Shown here: positions 8,041 through 20,501 of the stretch, piece by piece | Layout: each line of letters starts with the position of its first letter | How positions within the stretch are numbered: position 1 is the first letter of the stretch | From: Clostridiaceae bacterium | Lineage (GTDB): Bacteria > Bacillota > Clostridia > Saccharofermentanales > DTU023 | Assembly: GCA_012838135.1 (NCBI GenBank) | Contig: DUPV01000058.1 | Location: forward strand, 1-48,315 | Length of the DNA: 48,315 nucleotides | Reading direction: 5' to 3' | Position numbers and translations under genes: made by a program | The notes under the pieces: model-generated | Databases searched by the model: none | What the model was told of the DNA's origin: nothing | The model's input: only the letters and a program-made list of their open reading frames with translations

Positions 8041-9921
8041 TTATGTATTTCTTTTCGGGTAATTAATATTTTTATTAATTACAGATAATTCTTCGATTAA
8101 AATTCTTCGTTGTTCGGAAGATATGTGTTTATCCTTAACAGCCTCCAGGATTTCAGCTTGTCTGACTTGCATCGCATATTGTTCCAGTTTTTGCAATACA
8201 TCAAATAACAATTCTTGATCTGAGCGGATATCTTCAGCTTCCAAAGCCATCAAAACAGGCATGAGCTGTTTAGTATAATTTATATTCTCTAAATCATGAC
8301 TCAAATCATCAGTCCAAAAAACCAGATTTTGCACCGACAGCTGATTTTTTTGAGCAGCTTGAATTATTTTATCAGCCAAAGTTTTGAGAGCACGATTGCT
8401 GAAAAGATCCGGTTTGAATCTGTCCTTAATCAAATCAAACAATTCCGGTGAACTTGCCAAGATTGCCAGAATTAACCATTGATCCCGCACATATTTTTTT
8501 TGATCAATTTGAACAACTTGCTTGTATTCTCGACTGACAATTGATTTACTTCCGTATTCTGATAAATTTTGCGAAAATTTTTGCTCAACTTGTTCAGAGT
8601 TTGCTTTTGTATTACTTTGTTTTATTCGATTGACATCGTAGATAATTGTACTGCTGGCTACATTAATTTCTTCAGATAATCTTTTTGCATACAATTCAAT
8701 CATTACGGCGCTGTCTAACTTAGCTAAAAGTTCAGCCACTTCTGCCGTATACTGATTGAGATTTAAATAACCGTTATGATCGGTAGATTTTATTCTGGCA
8801 ATTTTAATTTGGAAGTCCAAAGCAGACGGTGCCTCATTTAGCAATGCCTGGAAACGTGCTTTGCCATATTTTTTAATATAATTATCAGGATCTTTAGCGT
8901 CACCCAGATCTAGTACATATATTTCCACATTAAATTTTTCAAGTATTTCAATTGCTCTTAAAGCGGCATTTATGCCTGCTTGATCGGAATCATAAGCCAG
9001 AATTAATTTTTTAGCATAGCGATCAATTAATCTGGCTTGATTTTCAGTCAATGCCGTACCCAGGCTGGCAATTGTATTGTGAAATCCTGATTGATAAAGT
9101 GCCATTACATCCATATAACCTTCTGTTAAGATCAGAGACTCCGGCAAGGGCCTTAATTTTCGCACAAGATTCAATGCAAATAAATTTTCTCCTTTATGAT
9201 AGAGAATATTCTCCGGAGAATTAATATATTTCGGCTCATCTGCATCATTAACAGCTCTTCCGCCAAAACCGATTATATATCTGCCATGGCTTGGGAAAAT
9301 CGGAATCATCACCCGATCACGAAACAAATCGATTAAATTGTTACGACTACTCTTGCGAATAATACCGGAGGCAAGTATCTGTTCATCATTGAATCCGGCA
9401 TTGCGTAAATGAATAACCAAGCTATCCCACTCGGAATCAGCGTAACCTATGCCAAAAGCAATTAGGGTTTTACCTGAAAAACCGCGCTCTGTCATATATC
9501 TTTTTACATGGCGATTTGAACTTTTGTTTAAAGAATTATAGTAAAACCGGGCGGCTTCCAAATGCAAGTTTTGTTGAATTTTTCTTTCAGTTTGATTATG
9601 TTCATAGATTTTTCTATCATCGGTTGGAATTTCAATATTTGCCTTTTCTGCCAAAATTCTTACAGCATCAGGAAAAGAAACATTTTCAATATCCTGAATA
9701 AACTTAATCACATTGCCTCCTCTTTGGCAACTGAAACAATAAAATATTTGTTTGCCGGGAGAAACGCTGAAAGATGGTTTAGTTTCGGAATGAAAAGGAC
9801 ATAAACCGAAATAGTTGACTGAACTTTTTTTGCTTAGTTTAACATATTGTTCAACAATCGGAACAATATCAGTTTGTTCAATAATTTGATTAATTATTTC
9901 TTGCGGAATAAAGCCGGACAT
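8041..9921 (-). CDS. dnaG: DNA primase
   Basis: 626 residues from the ATG at 9921, which has AAAGGAGG seven bases upstream; 13 further in-frame codons exist upstream but carry no better signal. The N-terminal zinc ribbon is C41, H44, C62, C65. The catalytic core includes the Toprim motifs LILTEGYMDVMALY and LAYDSDQAG. The C-terminal DnaB-interacting helical region runs from about 440. It synthesises RNA primers for replication. First gene of the dnaG-rpoD-trmK-nif3 unit. Confidence 0.97.
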   Translation of the reverse strand: MSGFIPQEIINQIIEQTDIVPIVEQYVKLSKKSSVNYFGLCPFHSETKPSFSVSPGKQIFYCFSCQRGGNVIKFIQDIENVSFPDAVRILAEKANIEIPTDDRKIYEHNQTERKIQQNLHLEAARFYYNSLNKSSNRHVKRYMTERGFSGKTLIAFGIGYADSEWDSLVIHLRNAGFNDEQILASGIIRKSSRNNLIDLFRDRVMIPIFPSHGRYIIGFGGRAVNDADEPKYINSPENILYHKGENLFALNLVRKLRPLPESLILTEGYMDVMALYQSGFHNTIASLGTALTENQARLIDRYAKKLILAYDSDQAGINAALRAIEILEKFNVEIYVLDLGDAKDPDNYIKKYGKARFQALLNEAPSALDFQIKIARIKSTDHNGYLNLNQYTAEVAELLAKLDSAVMIELYAKRLSEEINVASSTIIYDVNRIKQSNTKANSEQVEQKFSQNLSEYGSKSIVSREYKQVVQIDQKKYVRDQWLILAILASSPELFDLIKDRFKPDLFSNRALKTLADKIIQAAQKNQLSVQNLVFWTDDLSHDLENINYTKQLMPVLMALEAEDIRSDQELLFDVLQKLEQYAMQVRQAEILEAVKDKHISSEQRRILIEELSVINKNINYPKRNT

Positions 9922-10104
9922 TAAGAATCCTCCTTTTAGCCTATTATTATAGTACGTCAAAAAGAGGATTATTCCACTGTATAATTAAGAAATCACCTGA
10001 TAAGTCTGACATTCGTATATTATCGCAAATAGTCAAAATGTTGATTTGGAAATTTCAGAATTCTGTTAATCTCTTCAACTTAATTCAACAAACCTGTTGG
10101 ATTT

Positions 10105-10539
10105 TTATTTATTAGGCGAATTTTTATTCTTGTCTTTCTGAAAACGATCAAAAAAACTTTTCTTTTCCGGTTCGCCGGCTTCAACTCTTTCCTTTTCAGC
10201 AATCCTTTTATTTTCTTCACTTTGAACAATTGTACTGACTGCTTGTTTTTTGAAAGTCATCATTGTATTGGCAACTGATGTAGCAATTGTAACTTCATCA
10301 TCTGATATATTCATAATTTTGCCCACAACACCACCGATTGTGACTATTGAATCACCAACACGCATTGCATTGATTTGTTCTTTCAATTTTTTTTCTTCTC
10401 TTTTTTGCGGGCGAATCATTAAAAGATACATCAAACCAAAAATTAAAATCATCGGTAGAAGTGATAATATTAGACTGCCACCACCCTGTTGAGCCGTATC
10501 GGCATTTGCATTAAGAAGTAACGTATAATTTTGTAACAT
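10105..10539 (-). CDS. yajC: Preprotein translocase subunit YajC
   Basis: 144 residues. A single helix at about 21-41 is followed by the family hallmark MIRPQKREEKK and the GDSIVTIGGVVGKI motif. YajC associates with SecDF in the Sec translocase. The highly charged C-terminus is longer than in the shortest family members. ATG with AAAGGAG upstream. It follows tgt, as in many bacteria (tgt-yajC), but with a 137-nt gap. Confidence 0.93.
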   Translation of the reverse strand: MLQNYTLLLNANADTAQQGGGSLILSLLPMILIFGLMYLLMIRPQKREEKKLKEQINAMRVGDSIVTIGGVVGKIMNISDDEVTIATSVANTMMTFKKQAVSTIVQSEENKRIAEKERVEAGEPEKKSFFDRFQKDKNKNSPNK

Positions 10540-10676
10540 TATTTGCTCCTTTATTTAAAACTAGTCATTTAAAGTTATTATACAATTTAATTGTAAAGAT
10601 AAACTGTAATTATCTTAATTAACCTCACAATTTACCTTAAAAGTAATTTTATTAAATATACCTGACAATAGTATCA

Positions 10677-12832
<2,156 letters not shown>

Positions 12833-12846
<14 letters not shown>

Positions 12847-14218
12847 TTAACAATTCAATGTCTTTCTCAATATTTCGATAGTAGCTTAAAGCTCGTAAAG
12901 CATAGATTTGGCGCCGACCTTGCCTGCCTTTAGCAGTAATCTTATATTGCTGTTTCAGTCGATTCCTTTGTCGGGCATCTATTGCCGGTACTAAGCCGAA
13001 GTTTGCATTCATCGGTTGAAAATGCTGTGGATCAGCCTGACATACATAATGTGCCATACCGCCGAGCATGGTTTCCGGATGCAAATATTTAGGTAATTGT
13101 CGATATCTGATATTTTTATAATGTGTAATCAAACATTTCGCGGCAACAAATCCGGAGCCGATTGATTCAACATACCCCTCAACACCTGCAATCTGGCCGG
13201 CAAAAAATAAGTTGCGTTGAGTTTTATGTTGATAACCAAGACTTAAATGTTTGGGTGAATTGATAAAAGAATTGCGGTGCATTACACCGAAACGTTCAAA
13301 AACAGCTTTTTCCAAACCGGGGATCAATCTGAAAACTCGTTTTTGTTCCGCAAAGGTTAAACGGGTTTGAAATCCTACCAAATTATATAAGGTTGCAGCT
13401 TTATTATCTTGCCTTAACTGTACGACAGCATATGGCTGTTCACCGGTTTTAGGATCGACCAGACCAACCGGTTTTAAGGGGCCGAACAATAATGTTTCTC
13501 TACCTTGTTTTGCAATTGATTCAATCGGCATACAACCTTGAAACAATTTCAGACTGTCAAAATCTTTGACCGGTGCAGGTTGTGCTTTAATTAATTCTTG
13601 ATAAAAAACTTCATATTCCGATTTACTAAAAGGACAATTCAGATATGCAGCTTCTCCTTTATTATAACGTGATGCGGTAAAAACCCGATTGCGATTTATA
13701 CTTTCCGCCTCTACCGTTGGAGCCACAGCATCAAAAAAATAAAGATCGTCATCATCCAGAAATTGTTTTAAATCGTTGAATAAATTGTCTGAAGTTAAGG
13801 GTCCGGTTGCGATTACAATATAATCTTGTGTTAAATCAAATTCGGCCAAACTCACAACTTCTCTTCGCTCAATGCTGATTTTAGGATGTCCGGATAAATA
13901 TTGGGTAATATAATCGGAAAAAGCTTCACGATCAACCGCAAGGGCTCCTCCTGCCGGAACTTGATTTAAATCGGCTGCTTTAAGTACGAATGAATTATTC
14001 ATTCTTAATTCTTCCTTAAGCAAGCCAACAGCATTTTCAATCAGATTGGAACGCAAAGAATTACTACATACCAATTCGGCAAAATTTGCCGATTGATGTG
14101 CCTTGGAAAAAACTTGCGGTTTCATCTCAATCAGAGTTACCTCAATGCCGGCTTCTGCTATCTGATAGGCTGCTTCGGAACCGGCAAGTCCGGCTCCAAT
14201 TACATATACTTTATTCAT
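12833..14218 (-). CDS. trmFO: Methylenetetrahydrofolate-tRNA-(uracil-5-)-methyltransferase
   Basis: 461 residues from the ATG at 14218. An FAD-binding GAGLAGSEAAYQIA motif lies at the N-terminus. The family signature CSNSLRSN contains the conserved Cys near 54, followed by FFAGQIAGVEGYVES, and the C-terminal part contains NANFGLVPA. It makes m5U54 in the tRNA T-loop with methylene-THF as donor. The start overlaps the topA stop by eight bases (ATGAATAA). The last codons overlap queA. Confidence 0.95.
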
Positions 14219-16463
14219 CAATCGATTCAATTTCAGTTTTTACTTTTGGAAAAGCCTCAACTTTTGGTTCAGATTTCGGCACAGCTTTAGATTTATGTTC
14301 AACTTTCGCTTTCGGATTTTTTTCAGTTTTATTAGTCTTTGTATTTGTTTTTTTATTTGTCGTACACTCTTTATTGCTACATTTTTCGTAATCTTTACCA
14401 CGGAATTTCTTTTTTACCATATAAGAACCACATACAGAACAATTTTTACCCGACGGTAAATCCCAACTGATAAACGTGCAATCCGGATCATTGCCCTTCT
14501 TATCACATACATAGAATTTAGATGATCTTCTTTTCTTTGTTCTTTTTTCATATAAACCGGAGCCGCACAAAGGACATTTGCCGGGAGCTTCTATTTCAAT
14601 TGTTCTGGTATAGTTACAGTCCGGATAACGATTGCAGGCGATAAACTTTCCAAAACGACCATGTTTGATTACCAGATCACCTTCAGTACACTCCGGACAT
14701 TTCTCATTAATCGGAACAACCGGAAGCTCAACTTTTTCGATTTTTTGATCGGCTTTTTTAACATCACTGTGAAATTCAGGGTAAAACTCATGGAGTAATT
14801 TAATCCAATCTTTTTCGCCGGTTTCAACTTTATCTAAATCTTCTTCCATCTGAGCTGTGAAATTCGGATCAATTATTTTCTCGAAATGTTCTTCCAAGAG
14901 GTCAGTAACTAAAAAACCTAAATCAGTCGGAACTAAAGAACGTCCGTCTTTCTCTATATAACGACGATTCAAAATTGTCGAAATAGTCGGAGCATATGTT
15001 GAAGGTCTGCCGATTCCCAGTTCTTCCAAAGTTCGAATTAAGCTTGCTTCGGTATATCTTGCAGGTGGTTTTGTAAATTTTTGCTCTGATTCAAGTTTAT
15101 CAAAGAGCAATTGATCACCGACTTCCAGATCCGGTAAATTTTCTTTAGTTAATTCATCAGATTCTTCTTCTTGTGTATCCGGCAACATTCCGTATTGTTT
15201 CATCCAGCCCGGAAATTTGAGCGTTTCACCACGAACTCGAAAAATATGGGTTTTAGCTTTGACATCTGCTGAAATAGTATCGAAAATTGCAGCACTCATT
15301 TGTGAGGCTATAAACTTATCCCAAATCAATTTATACAATCTGAACTGTTCATCTGTTAATTGATGGCTGATACTTTGCGGTGATAAATCAAAATGTGTAG
15401 GCCGAATACATTCATGAGCATCTTGTGCCGCTTTTTTGTTTTTAAAATAGTGTGGTTTAGCAGGCAAAAATTCATTGCCATATTGCTTTTCAATATAGCC
15501 TCTGGCAGCCTCAATCGCAACCGGAGAAATTCGCACCGAGTCTGTTCTTAAATAAGTAATTAAAGCGGTTGCCCCCTGATCTCGTAAATCAACACCCTCA
15601 TATAATTGCTGTGCGACGCGCATTGTACGTGCCGATGTATAGCCTAGTTTACGCGAAGCTTCCTGTTGTAAAGTTGAAGTAGTATAGGGAGGTTTGGCTT
15701 GACGTTTTGATTCACGTTTAGTCACCTTATGTACTATATAATTGGCATCGGTCAAATCTTTAACCATTGCTTCGGCTTGTTCTGCGTTATCAATTGAATA
15801 TTTAATAACCTTTTGACCTTCCAACTCACCATGGTAACGAACTCTGAAGAGCGGATCTTCTATCTTTTTACGTAAATACGCCGTTAAAAGCCAGTATTCA
15901 ACCGGAATAAAAGCTTTTATTTCTCTTTCACGATCAATAATAATCTTAGTTGCAACACTTTGTACACGTCCTGCAGATAATCCTTTGCGAATTTTTTTCC
16001 AAAGCAACGGACTTAACTCATATCCGACCAAACGATCAAGAATCCGCCTTGCTTGTTGAGCATTGACTAAATCCATGTCAATTTGATGCGGTGAGTTCAA
16101 AGCGTTTTCTACTGATTTTTGAGTTATTTCATTAAAGGTAATTCTGCACGGAGCAGATTCATCAATTTTCAAGATGTTGGCTAAATGCCATGCTATGGCT
16201 TCTCCTTCTCGATCCGGGTCAGTAGCAAGTAAAACTGAGCTGCTATTTTCTTTTAAGTTTTTAAGATCTCTGACAACGCTTTCTTTCCCGCGCATTGTAA
16301 TATAACGTGGTTTAAAATCATTATCTACATCCACACCCAAGGTAGATGCCGGTAAATCTCTGATATGACCGACTGAAGCAGCCACTTTATAATTTTTACC
16401 TAAATAACGACTAATGGTGTTAGCCTTTGCCGGTGATTCGACTATAACAAGTGTATTATCCAT
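14211..16463 (-). CDS. topA: DNA topoisomerase I
   Basis: 750 residues from the ATG at 16463 (AAGGAT five bases upstream). The Toprim domain opens with LVIVESPAKA and has DPDREGEAIA near 110. The catalytic Tyr lies in ITYLRTDSVRIS. The C-terminus carries three Cys4 zinc ribbons, beginning CPECTEGDL, CPLCGSGLY and CSVCGSYMV. A ~45-residue Lys/Thr/Pro tail (KKTNTKTNKTEKNPKAK...) ends the protein. It relaxes negative supercoils. Its own promoter lies upstream, although it follows dprA by 90 nt. Confidence 0.97.
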   Translation of the reverse strand: MDNTLVIVESPAKANTISRYLGKNYKVAASVGHIRDLPASTLGVDVDNDFKPRYITMRGKESVVRDLKNLKENSSSVLLATDPDREGEAIAWHLANILKIDESAPCRITFNEITQKSVENALNSPHQIDMDLVNAQQARRILDRLVGYELSPLLWKKIRKGLSAGRVQSVATKIIIDREREIKAFIPVEYWLLTAYLRKKIEDPLFRVRYHGELEGQKVIKYSIDNAEQAEAMVKDLTDANYIVHKVTKRESKRQAKPPYTTSTLQQEASRKLGYTSARTMRVAQQLYEGVDLRDQGATALITYLRTDSVRISPVAIEAARGYIEKQYGNEFLPAKPHYFKNKKAAQDAHECIRPTHFDLSPQSISHQLTDEQFRLYKLIWDKFIASQMSAAIFDTISADVKAKTHIFRVRGETLKFPGWMKQYGMLPDTQEEESDELTKENLPDLEVGDQLLFDKLESEQKFTKPPARYTEASLIRTLEELGIGRPSTYAPTISTILNRRYIEKDGRSLVPTDLGFLVTDLLEEHFEKIIDPNFTAQMEEDLDKVETGEKDWIKLLHEFYPEFHSDVKKADQKIEKVELPVVPINEKCPECTEGDLVIKHGRFGKFIACNRYPDCNYTRTIEIEAPGKCPLCGSGLYEKRTKKRRSSKFYVCDKKGNDPDCTFISWDLPSGKNCSVCGSYMVKKKFRGKDYEKCSNKECTTNKKTNTKTNKTEKNPKAKVEHKSKAVPKSEPKVEAFPKVKTEIESIDE

Positions 16464-16500
16464 AATATCCTTCCGTATTGAACTAGTACTATAAATTACA

Positions 16501-16529
16501 TATATACAAGATAAAATTTCATCTGTCAA
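16501..16529 (-). promoter_or_regulatory. topA promoter
   Basis: The minus strand has TTGACA (16524-16529), a 17-base spacer and TATATA (16501-16506), giving an untranslated leader of about 30 nt. This suggests that topA-trmFO-queA-tgt can be transcribed apart from comM-dprA. Confidence 0.7.
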
Positions 16530-16552
16530 AGAAAAATACGCTTATATTATCA

Positions 16553-17578
16553 TTAATTTAAACCAGATATACCTTTATCAGTTAGCATGAATTTGCCGAA
16601 TTGTTGTTCAATATATCCCATTGCTTCAAGTTTACCCAACAGAATCGTCAATTCAGATGTTTGATATTTTAGTGTATCAATAATTTGTGTGAAATTCGGT
16701 TGGAGTTGATGAATTAAAATTAATAACTTTTTTTCTTCAGATGGAATTGATGTTGAAAATTCCGCAGCCAGACTGAATATAGCATGTTGATCAACAATGA
16801 TTCTTGCTCCATCATTAATCAGTTGATGACAACCCTGGCTTTGTTTCATAAATACGGAACCCGGTATGGCGAATACATCTCTCCCCTGATTAATCGCACA
16901 TTCTGCAGTAATCATCGTACCGGATTTCAAACCTGCCTCAACAACGATTAAAGCTGTACTTAAACCACTGATAATACGGTTACGTATCGGAAAGTGATAT
17001 GCTTTAGCCGGAGTTCCCGGTGGATATTCGCTGACAATGCTGCCCTTTTCGATTAAATTCTCATATAAGTTTATTTTTGATTTAGGATAACATACATCTA
17101 CACCGGAACCCAGTACAGCTATAGAATTCATCCCGCATTTCAAAGCACTGATCTGAGCAATTGAATCTATTCCGATTGCCATACCGCTTACAATTGTTCG
17201 TTCAGGATGTTTCAAAGATTCTACAAGCATTCGCGTAACTTTCTCACCGTAATTGGTCGAATATCGGCTGCCGATTATACTAATCGTAAGTTTTTCATCA
17301 TATTGTAAATCTTTACCCAATAAATATAGAAGAGACGGCGGATCATAAATCGCCTTGAGGAGTTTCGGATAGTCTTGATCGAGAATTGATATTACTCTGA
17401 CTTGTTGAGGATCGGATGATTTAATTATATTGTTTATATTGCCTTTATTTAATGAGTAAAAAGCTTGTTCTATATCAGGAAACTGTTCTAGCCAAGCTCG
17501 TTGTTTGATGGTATTTAGATTGTTTTCTTTAAAATAATTATCGAGTTGCACCCATGTCTGATTAAATATGTACGCCAT
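16553..17578 (-). CDS. dprA: DNA processing protein DprA
   Basis: 341 residues. A Rossmann-like DprA fold: YPKLLKAIYDPPSLLYLLG near 68-86, SIIGSRYSTNYG, SGMAIGIDSIAQ, VLGSGVDVCYPK, FPIRNRIISGLS, and VVEAGLKSGTMITA. A C-terminal winged-helix-like domain starts near 280. DprA loads RecA on incoming single-stranded DNA during transformation. ATG with AGAGGTGAG just upstream. It lies between comM and topA, a common order. Confidence 0.95.
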   Translation of the reverse strand: MAYIFNQTWVQLDNYFKENNLNTIKQRAWLEQFPDIEQAFYSLNKGNINNIIKSSDPQQVRVISILDQDYPKLLKAIYDPPSLLYLLGKDLQYDEKLTISIIGSRYSTNYGEKVTRMLVESLKHPERTIVSGMAIGIDSIAQISALKCGMNSIAVLGSGVDVCYPKSKINLYENLIEKGSIVSEYPPGTPAKAYHFPIRNRIISGLSTALIVVEAGLKSGTMITAECAINQGRDVFAIPGSVFMKQSQGCHQLINDGARIIVDQHAIFSLAAEFSTSIPSEEKKLLILIHQLQPNFTQIIDTLKYQTSELTILLGKLEAMGYIEQQFGKFMLTDKGISGLN

Positions 17579-17659
17579 GTCTCACCTCTCTAATGTCGCT
17601 AATAACTGAACATAAATTATTGCGTATTCACCAAACACTTTTAAAGCAATATCAATAAG

Positions 17660-19201
17660 TCAATAGATGTCGGGATTTGCTCTCAACAGCAATGCCTCAT
17701 GTAAATGTGCTTCTGAAACTTCTTCTCTTTGTTCTAAGTCGGCAATTGTTCTGGCTACCCTGAGTAATGCTAAATATGATCTGGGAGATAATAAATGATG
17801 TTGGGTAATTTGATTGAAATGGTTTAAGGCTTGTATGTTAATTGCAAAAAAATCAACAAACATTTGAATCATTATCTGACCGTTATACTCAAAAGAAATT
17901 TTATGAGCATTACATCTTTCAGATTGCATTTCTTGTGCTTTTGCGATCAGTTGTTGGATTTTATTTATTTTTGTTTGCGGAAGCAAATTATTTTCAGCCG
18001 TTTTAATCAAATCAGTTTGAGTTAAATCATTCATGATTGCAGATATCTGAAAACGATCCATGATAGGGCCGGATAATCTTCTCTTAAAACGCTTTATTTC
18101 TGCAGCTCCACACTGACAACGCTGATCATTTTCCAGACGATAACCGCAAGGACAAGGATTAGTTGCAGCAATCAACAAAAAATCAGCAGGGTATTTTACT
18201 GAAATATTTTTGCGTGACAACTCTATAGTTTTTTCACTTAACGGTTGACGTAATAATTCTAAAATGTTCGGTTTAAACTCACTCAATTCATCAAGAAATA
18301 ATATTCCATTATGAGCATACGTTATTAATCCGGGTACAAGATCATGCCCGCCACCTATTAATGCCATCTGAGTCACGGTGTGATGTGGTGCTTGATACGG
18401 TCTGATTATCCCCTGATCAATTTGCTCATTCCATACTCCGTACATTGAATAAATTCTTCTGACTTGATCAAGTTTATCCGGATCAAGTTGCGGCATATAG
18501 TGAACAGCTTGATTTGCCAAAGTTGTTTTTCCGCTCCCCGGAGAACCTATTAATAATAATGGATGCCTCCCCGCTAAAGCTATAAGTAATGCTCTTTCCG
18601 CTAGAGGTTGTCCGACCAGTTCATAAATCGGTTCCGGTTTTATCTTTAGAGGATCCGATCTGGTATGCTCCGCCATAAATTTATCTATATTTTTATTTTC
18701 AATAATTTCGATAGCCTGATTTAGATTATCCACAACATATTTATCGGAATAATCTTCACATTTAAGTTCTGCTTGATTTTTAAATGGAATTATCCAGCGA
18801 CAATTAATTATTCTTTCATCTCTGCTTAATGCAAAAACACCGTTTACCGGCAAAACTTTTCCGGAAAGACTCAGCTGACCAATTATAAACCACATACTAT
18901 GGTTTACATTAGTAATTTGGCGATCTGCTAATAAAATTGCTACTGCCAAAGCCAGATCCAGCGATCTGATTTCTCCATTCTTAATATCTCTGGTTAAATG
19001 GCATACAATTCTGCCGCAGGGAATTGTAAAACCATTATTTTTCAAGGCTGCACGGACTCTGCTGAAACATTGCTGACCTTTATAATTGTTTAGACCGCTG
19101 ATTTCAAAAGTCGGTAAACCGTTTAAAATGGTTATTTCCAGATCTGTAATGATTAACTCTGAATTATCAATCATTGCCGTTTTTATTTGTGCAAATTTCA
19201 T
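17660..19201 (-). CDS. comM: YifB/ComM family Mg-chelatase-like AAA+ ATPase
   Basis: 513 residues. The N-terminal ChlI-like domain (VRAALKNNGF...RIVCHL, DLALAVAILLA) is followed by Walker A GSPGSGKTT, Walker B ILFLDELSEF, ATNPCPCGY with a Cys cluster (CPCG...CQCG), and a C-terminal Mg-chelatase domain (SPRSYLALLRVARTIADL). ComM is a branch-migration helicase that helps integrate taken-up DNA. AGGTGA precedes the ATG. First gene of the leftward cluster, divergent from ychF. Confidence 0.93.
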   Translation of the reverse strand: MKFAQIKTAMIDNSELIITDLEITILNGLPTFEISGLNNYKGQQCFSRVRAALKNNGFTIPCGRIVCHLTRDIKNGEIRSLDLALAVAILLADRQITNVNHSMWFIIGQLSLSGKVLPVNGVFALSRDERIINCRWIIPFKNQAELKCEDYSDKYVVDNLNQAIEIIENKNIDKFMAEHTRSDPLKIKPEPIYELVGQPLAERALLIALAGRHPLLLIGSPGSGKTTLANQAVHYMPQLDPDKLDQVRRIYSMYGVWNEQIDQGIIRPYQAPHHTVTQMALIGGGHDLVPGLITYAHNGILFLDELSEFKPNILELLRQPLSEKTIELSRKNISVKYPADFLLIAATNPCPCGYRLENDQRCQCGAAEIKRFKRRLSGPIMDRFQISAIMNDLTQTDLIKTAENNLLPQTKINKIQQLIAKAQEMQSERCNAHKISFEYNGQIMIQMFVDFFAINIQALNHFNQITQHHLLSPRSYLALLRVARTIADLEQREEVSEAHLHEALLLRANPDIY

Positions 19202-19275
19202 CGCTTCACCTGCTAAATATTTTTAATTTCAAATATCTTAACTCTATATTCAAATCGTTTTGCGACTTTTTTTGA

Positions 19276-19308
19276 GAAAAACTGATAAAAGTGGAAAACT
19301 TGATAAAA
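19276..19308. repeat. Two near-identical 15-mers, period 18, in the comM-ychF divergent region
   Basis: GAAAAACTGATAAAA (19276-19290) and GAAAACTTGATAAAA (19294-19308) differ at two positions and sit 18 bp apart. They could be tandem half-sites for a regulator acting on comM or ychF, or chance in AT-rich DNA. Confidence 0.35.
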
Positions 19309-19329
19309 AATTATACATTTCTGGATCAA

Positions 19330-19345
19330 GGAATATGCATATTCC
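19330..19345. promoter_or_regulatory. 16-bp perfect palindrome, candidate operator of ychF
   Basis: GGAATATGCATATTCC is perfectly self-complementary. It sits where the -35 contact of the ychF promoter would be (the -10 starts at 19356). This position suits a repressor or an activator that replaces the missing -35 element. Confidence 0.5.
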
Positions 19346-19352
19346 AAAAAGA

Positions 19353-19361
19353 TGTTATAAT
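19353..19361 (+). promoter_or_regulatory. Extended -10 promoter of ychF-coaE
   Basis: TGTTATAAT is a TGN extension plus a perfect TATAAT. No recognisable -35 lies 16-18 bases upstream; a palindrome lies there instead. The predicted start is near 19368, 30 nt before the ATG. Confidence 0.7.
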
Positions 19362-19397
19362 ACAGGGCGGTATTAATTATAAAGTAGGAGAGATCGA

Positions 19398-20486
19398 ATG
19401 AAACTGGGAATCGTAGGATTGCCGAATGTAGGAAAAAGCACTCTTTTCAATGCATTAACACATGCCGGAGCTGCTGTTGCCAATTATCCTTTTTGTACGA
19501 TAGATCCGAATGTCGGTGTTGTGGCCGTGCCGGATTCTAGGCTGAAAGCTTTAGATCAAATATATCATGCGAAAAAAGTTACGCCTGCAACGATAGAATT
19601 TGTTGATATTGCCGGTCTGGTCGAGGGAGCCAGCAAAGGTGAAGGTCTTGGTAATCAGTTCCTGGCTAATATTCGAGAAACTGATGCAATTGTCCATGTT
19701 GTACGTTGTTTTTCCGATCCTGATATTATTCATGTTTCGGGTAAAGCGAATTCTTTACGTGATGCGGGTATAATTCAATTGGAATTGATCTTATCCGACA
19801 TGGAATATATTGAAAGACGTATCGAACGGGTGGCTAAATCCGCAAAGAGCGGTGATAAATCGCTCCTCAAAGAAAAAGGATTCTTGGAAAAATTATTAGA
19901 TCATTTAGCAAATGAAAGACCTGCCAGAACTTATTCCTTGGATGAGAGCGAAATTCCATTTACTAAAGAATTATGGCTTTTATCTTCAAAACCTGTCTTG
20001 TATGTTGCCAATATAAGTGAGGACGATATCGGTACAGTACCGGAAGAAGCTAAAAAACTGCAAGATTATGCTCAGAATGAAAATGCAGAAGTTGTTATGG
20101 TAAGTGCCAAGATAGAGGAAGAATTTCAAAGTTTAGAACCGGAAGAAGCTGCTGAATTCATGGCTTCATTAGGCATGGAACAAAGCGGTTTGGATTCGAT
20201 TATCTCTGCCAGTTATAAATTATTAGGACTTATATCGTTTTTAACCATTGGTGAAGATGAAATCAGAGCATGGACAATTAAACAAGGCACTAAAGCTCCA
20301 CAAGCAGCCGGAAAAATTCACACCGATTTCGAACGAGGATTCATTCGGGCTGAAGTCGTTAAATTTGAAGATTTAATTGCACTCGGATCGATAGCTGCTG
20401 CACGCGAAAAAGGATTGGTCAAATCTGAAGGGAAAGAATACGTAATACAAGATGGTGATTGTACTCTCTTCCGCTTTAACGTATAA
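19398..20486 (+). CDS. ychF: Redox-regulated ATPase YchF (Obg-family P-loop protein)
   Basis: 362 residues. The P-loop is GLPNVGKSTLFN. The YchF-specific G1-G3 segments are NYPFCTIDPNVGVV and DIAGLVEGASKGEGLGNQFL, and the NIS(E) motif near 205 replaces the usual NKxD, the change that makes YchF prefer ATP. The C-terminal TGS domain ends with LFRFNV. It binds ribosomes. AGGAGAG precedes the ATG. The coaE gene follows after 15 nt. Confidence 0.97.
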   Translation: MKLGIVGLPNVGKSTLFNALTHAGAAVANYPFCTIDPNVGVVAVPDSRLKALDQIYHAKKVTPATIEFVDIAGLVEGASKGEGLGNQFLANIRETDAIVHVVRCFSDPDIIHVSGKANSLRDAGIIQLELILSDMEYIERRIERVAKSAKSGDKSLLKEKGFLEKLLDHLANERPARTYSLDESEIPFTKELWLLSSKPVLYVANISEDDIGTVPEEAKKLQDYAQNENAEVVMVSAKIEEEFQSLEPEEAAEFMASLGMEQSGLDSIISASYKLLGLISFLTIGEDEIRAWTIKQGTKAPQAAGKIHTDFERGFIRAEVVKFEDLIALGSIAAAREKGLVKSEGKEYVIQDGDCTLFRFNV

Positions 20487-20501
20487 GAAAGCAAGGCTTA
20501 A

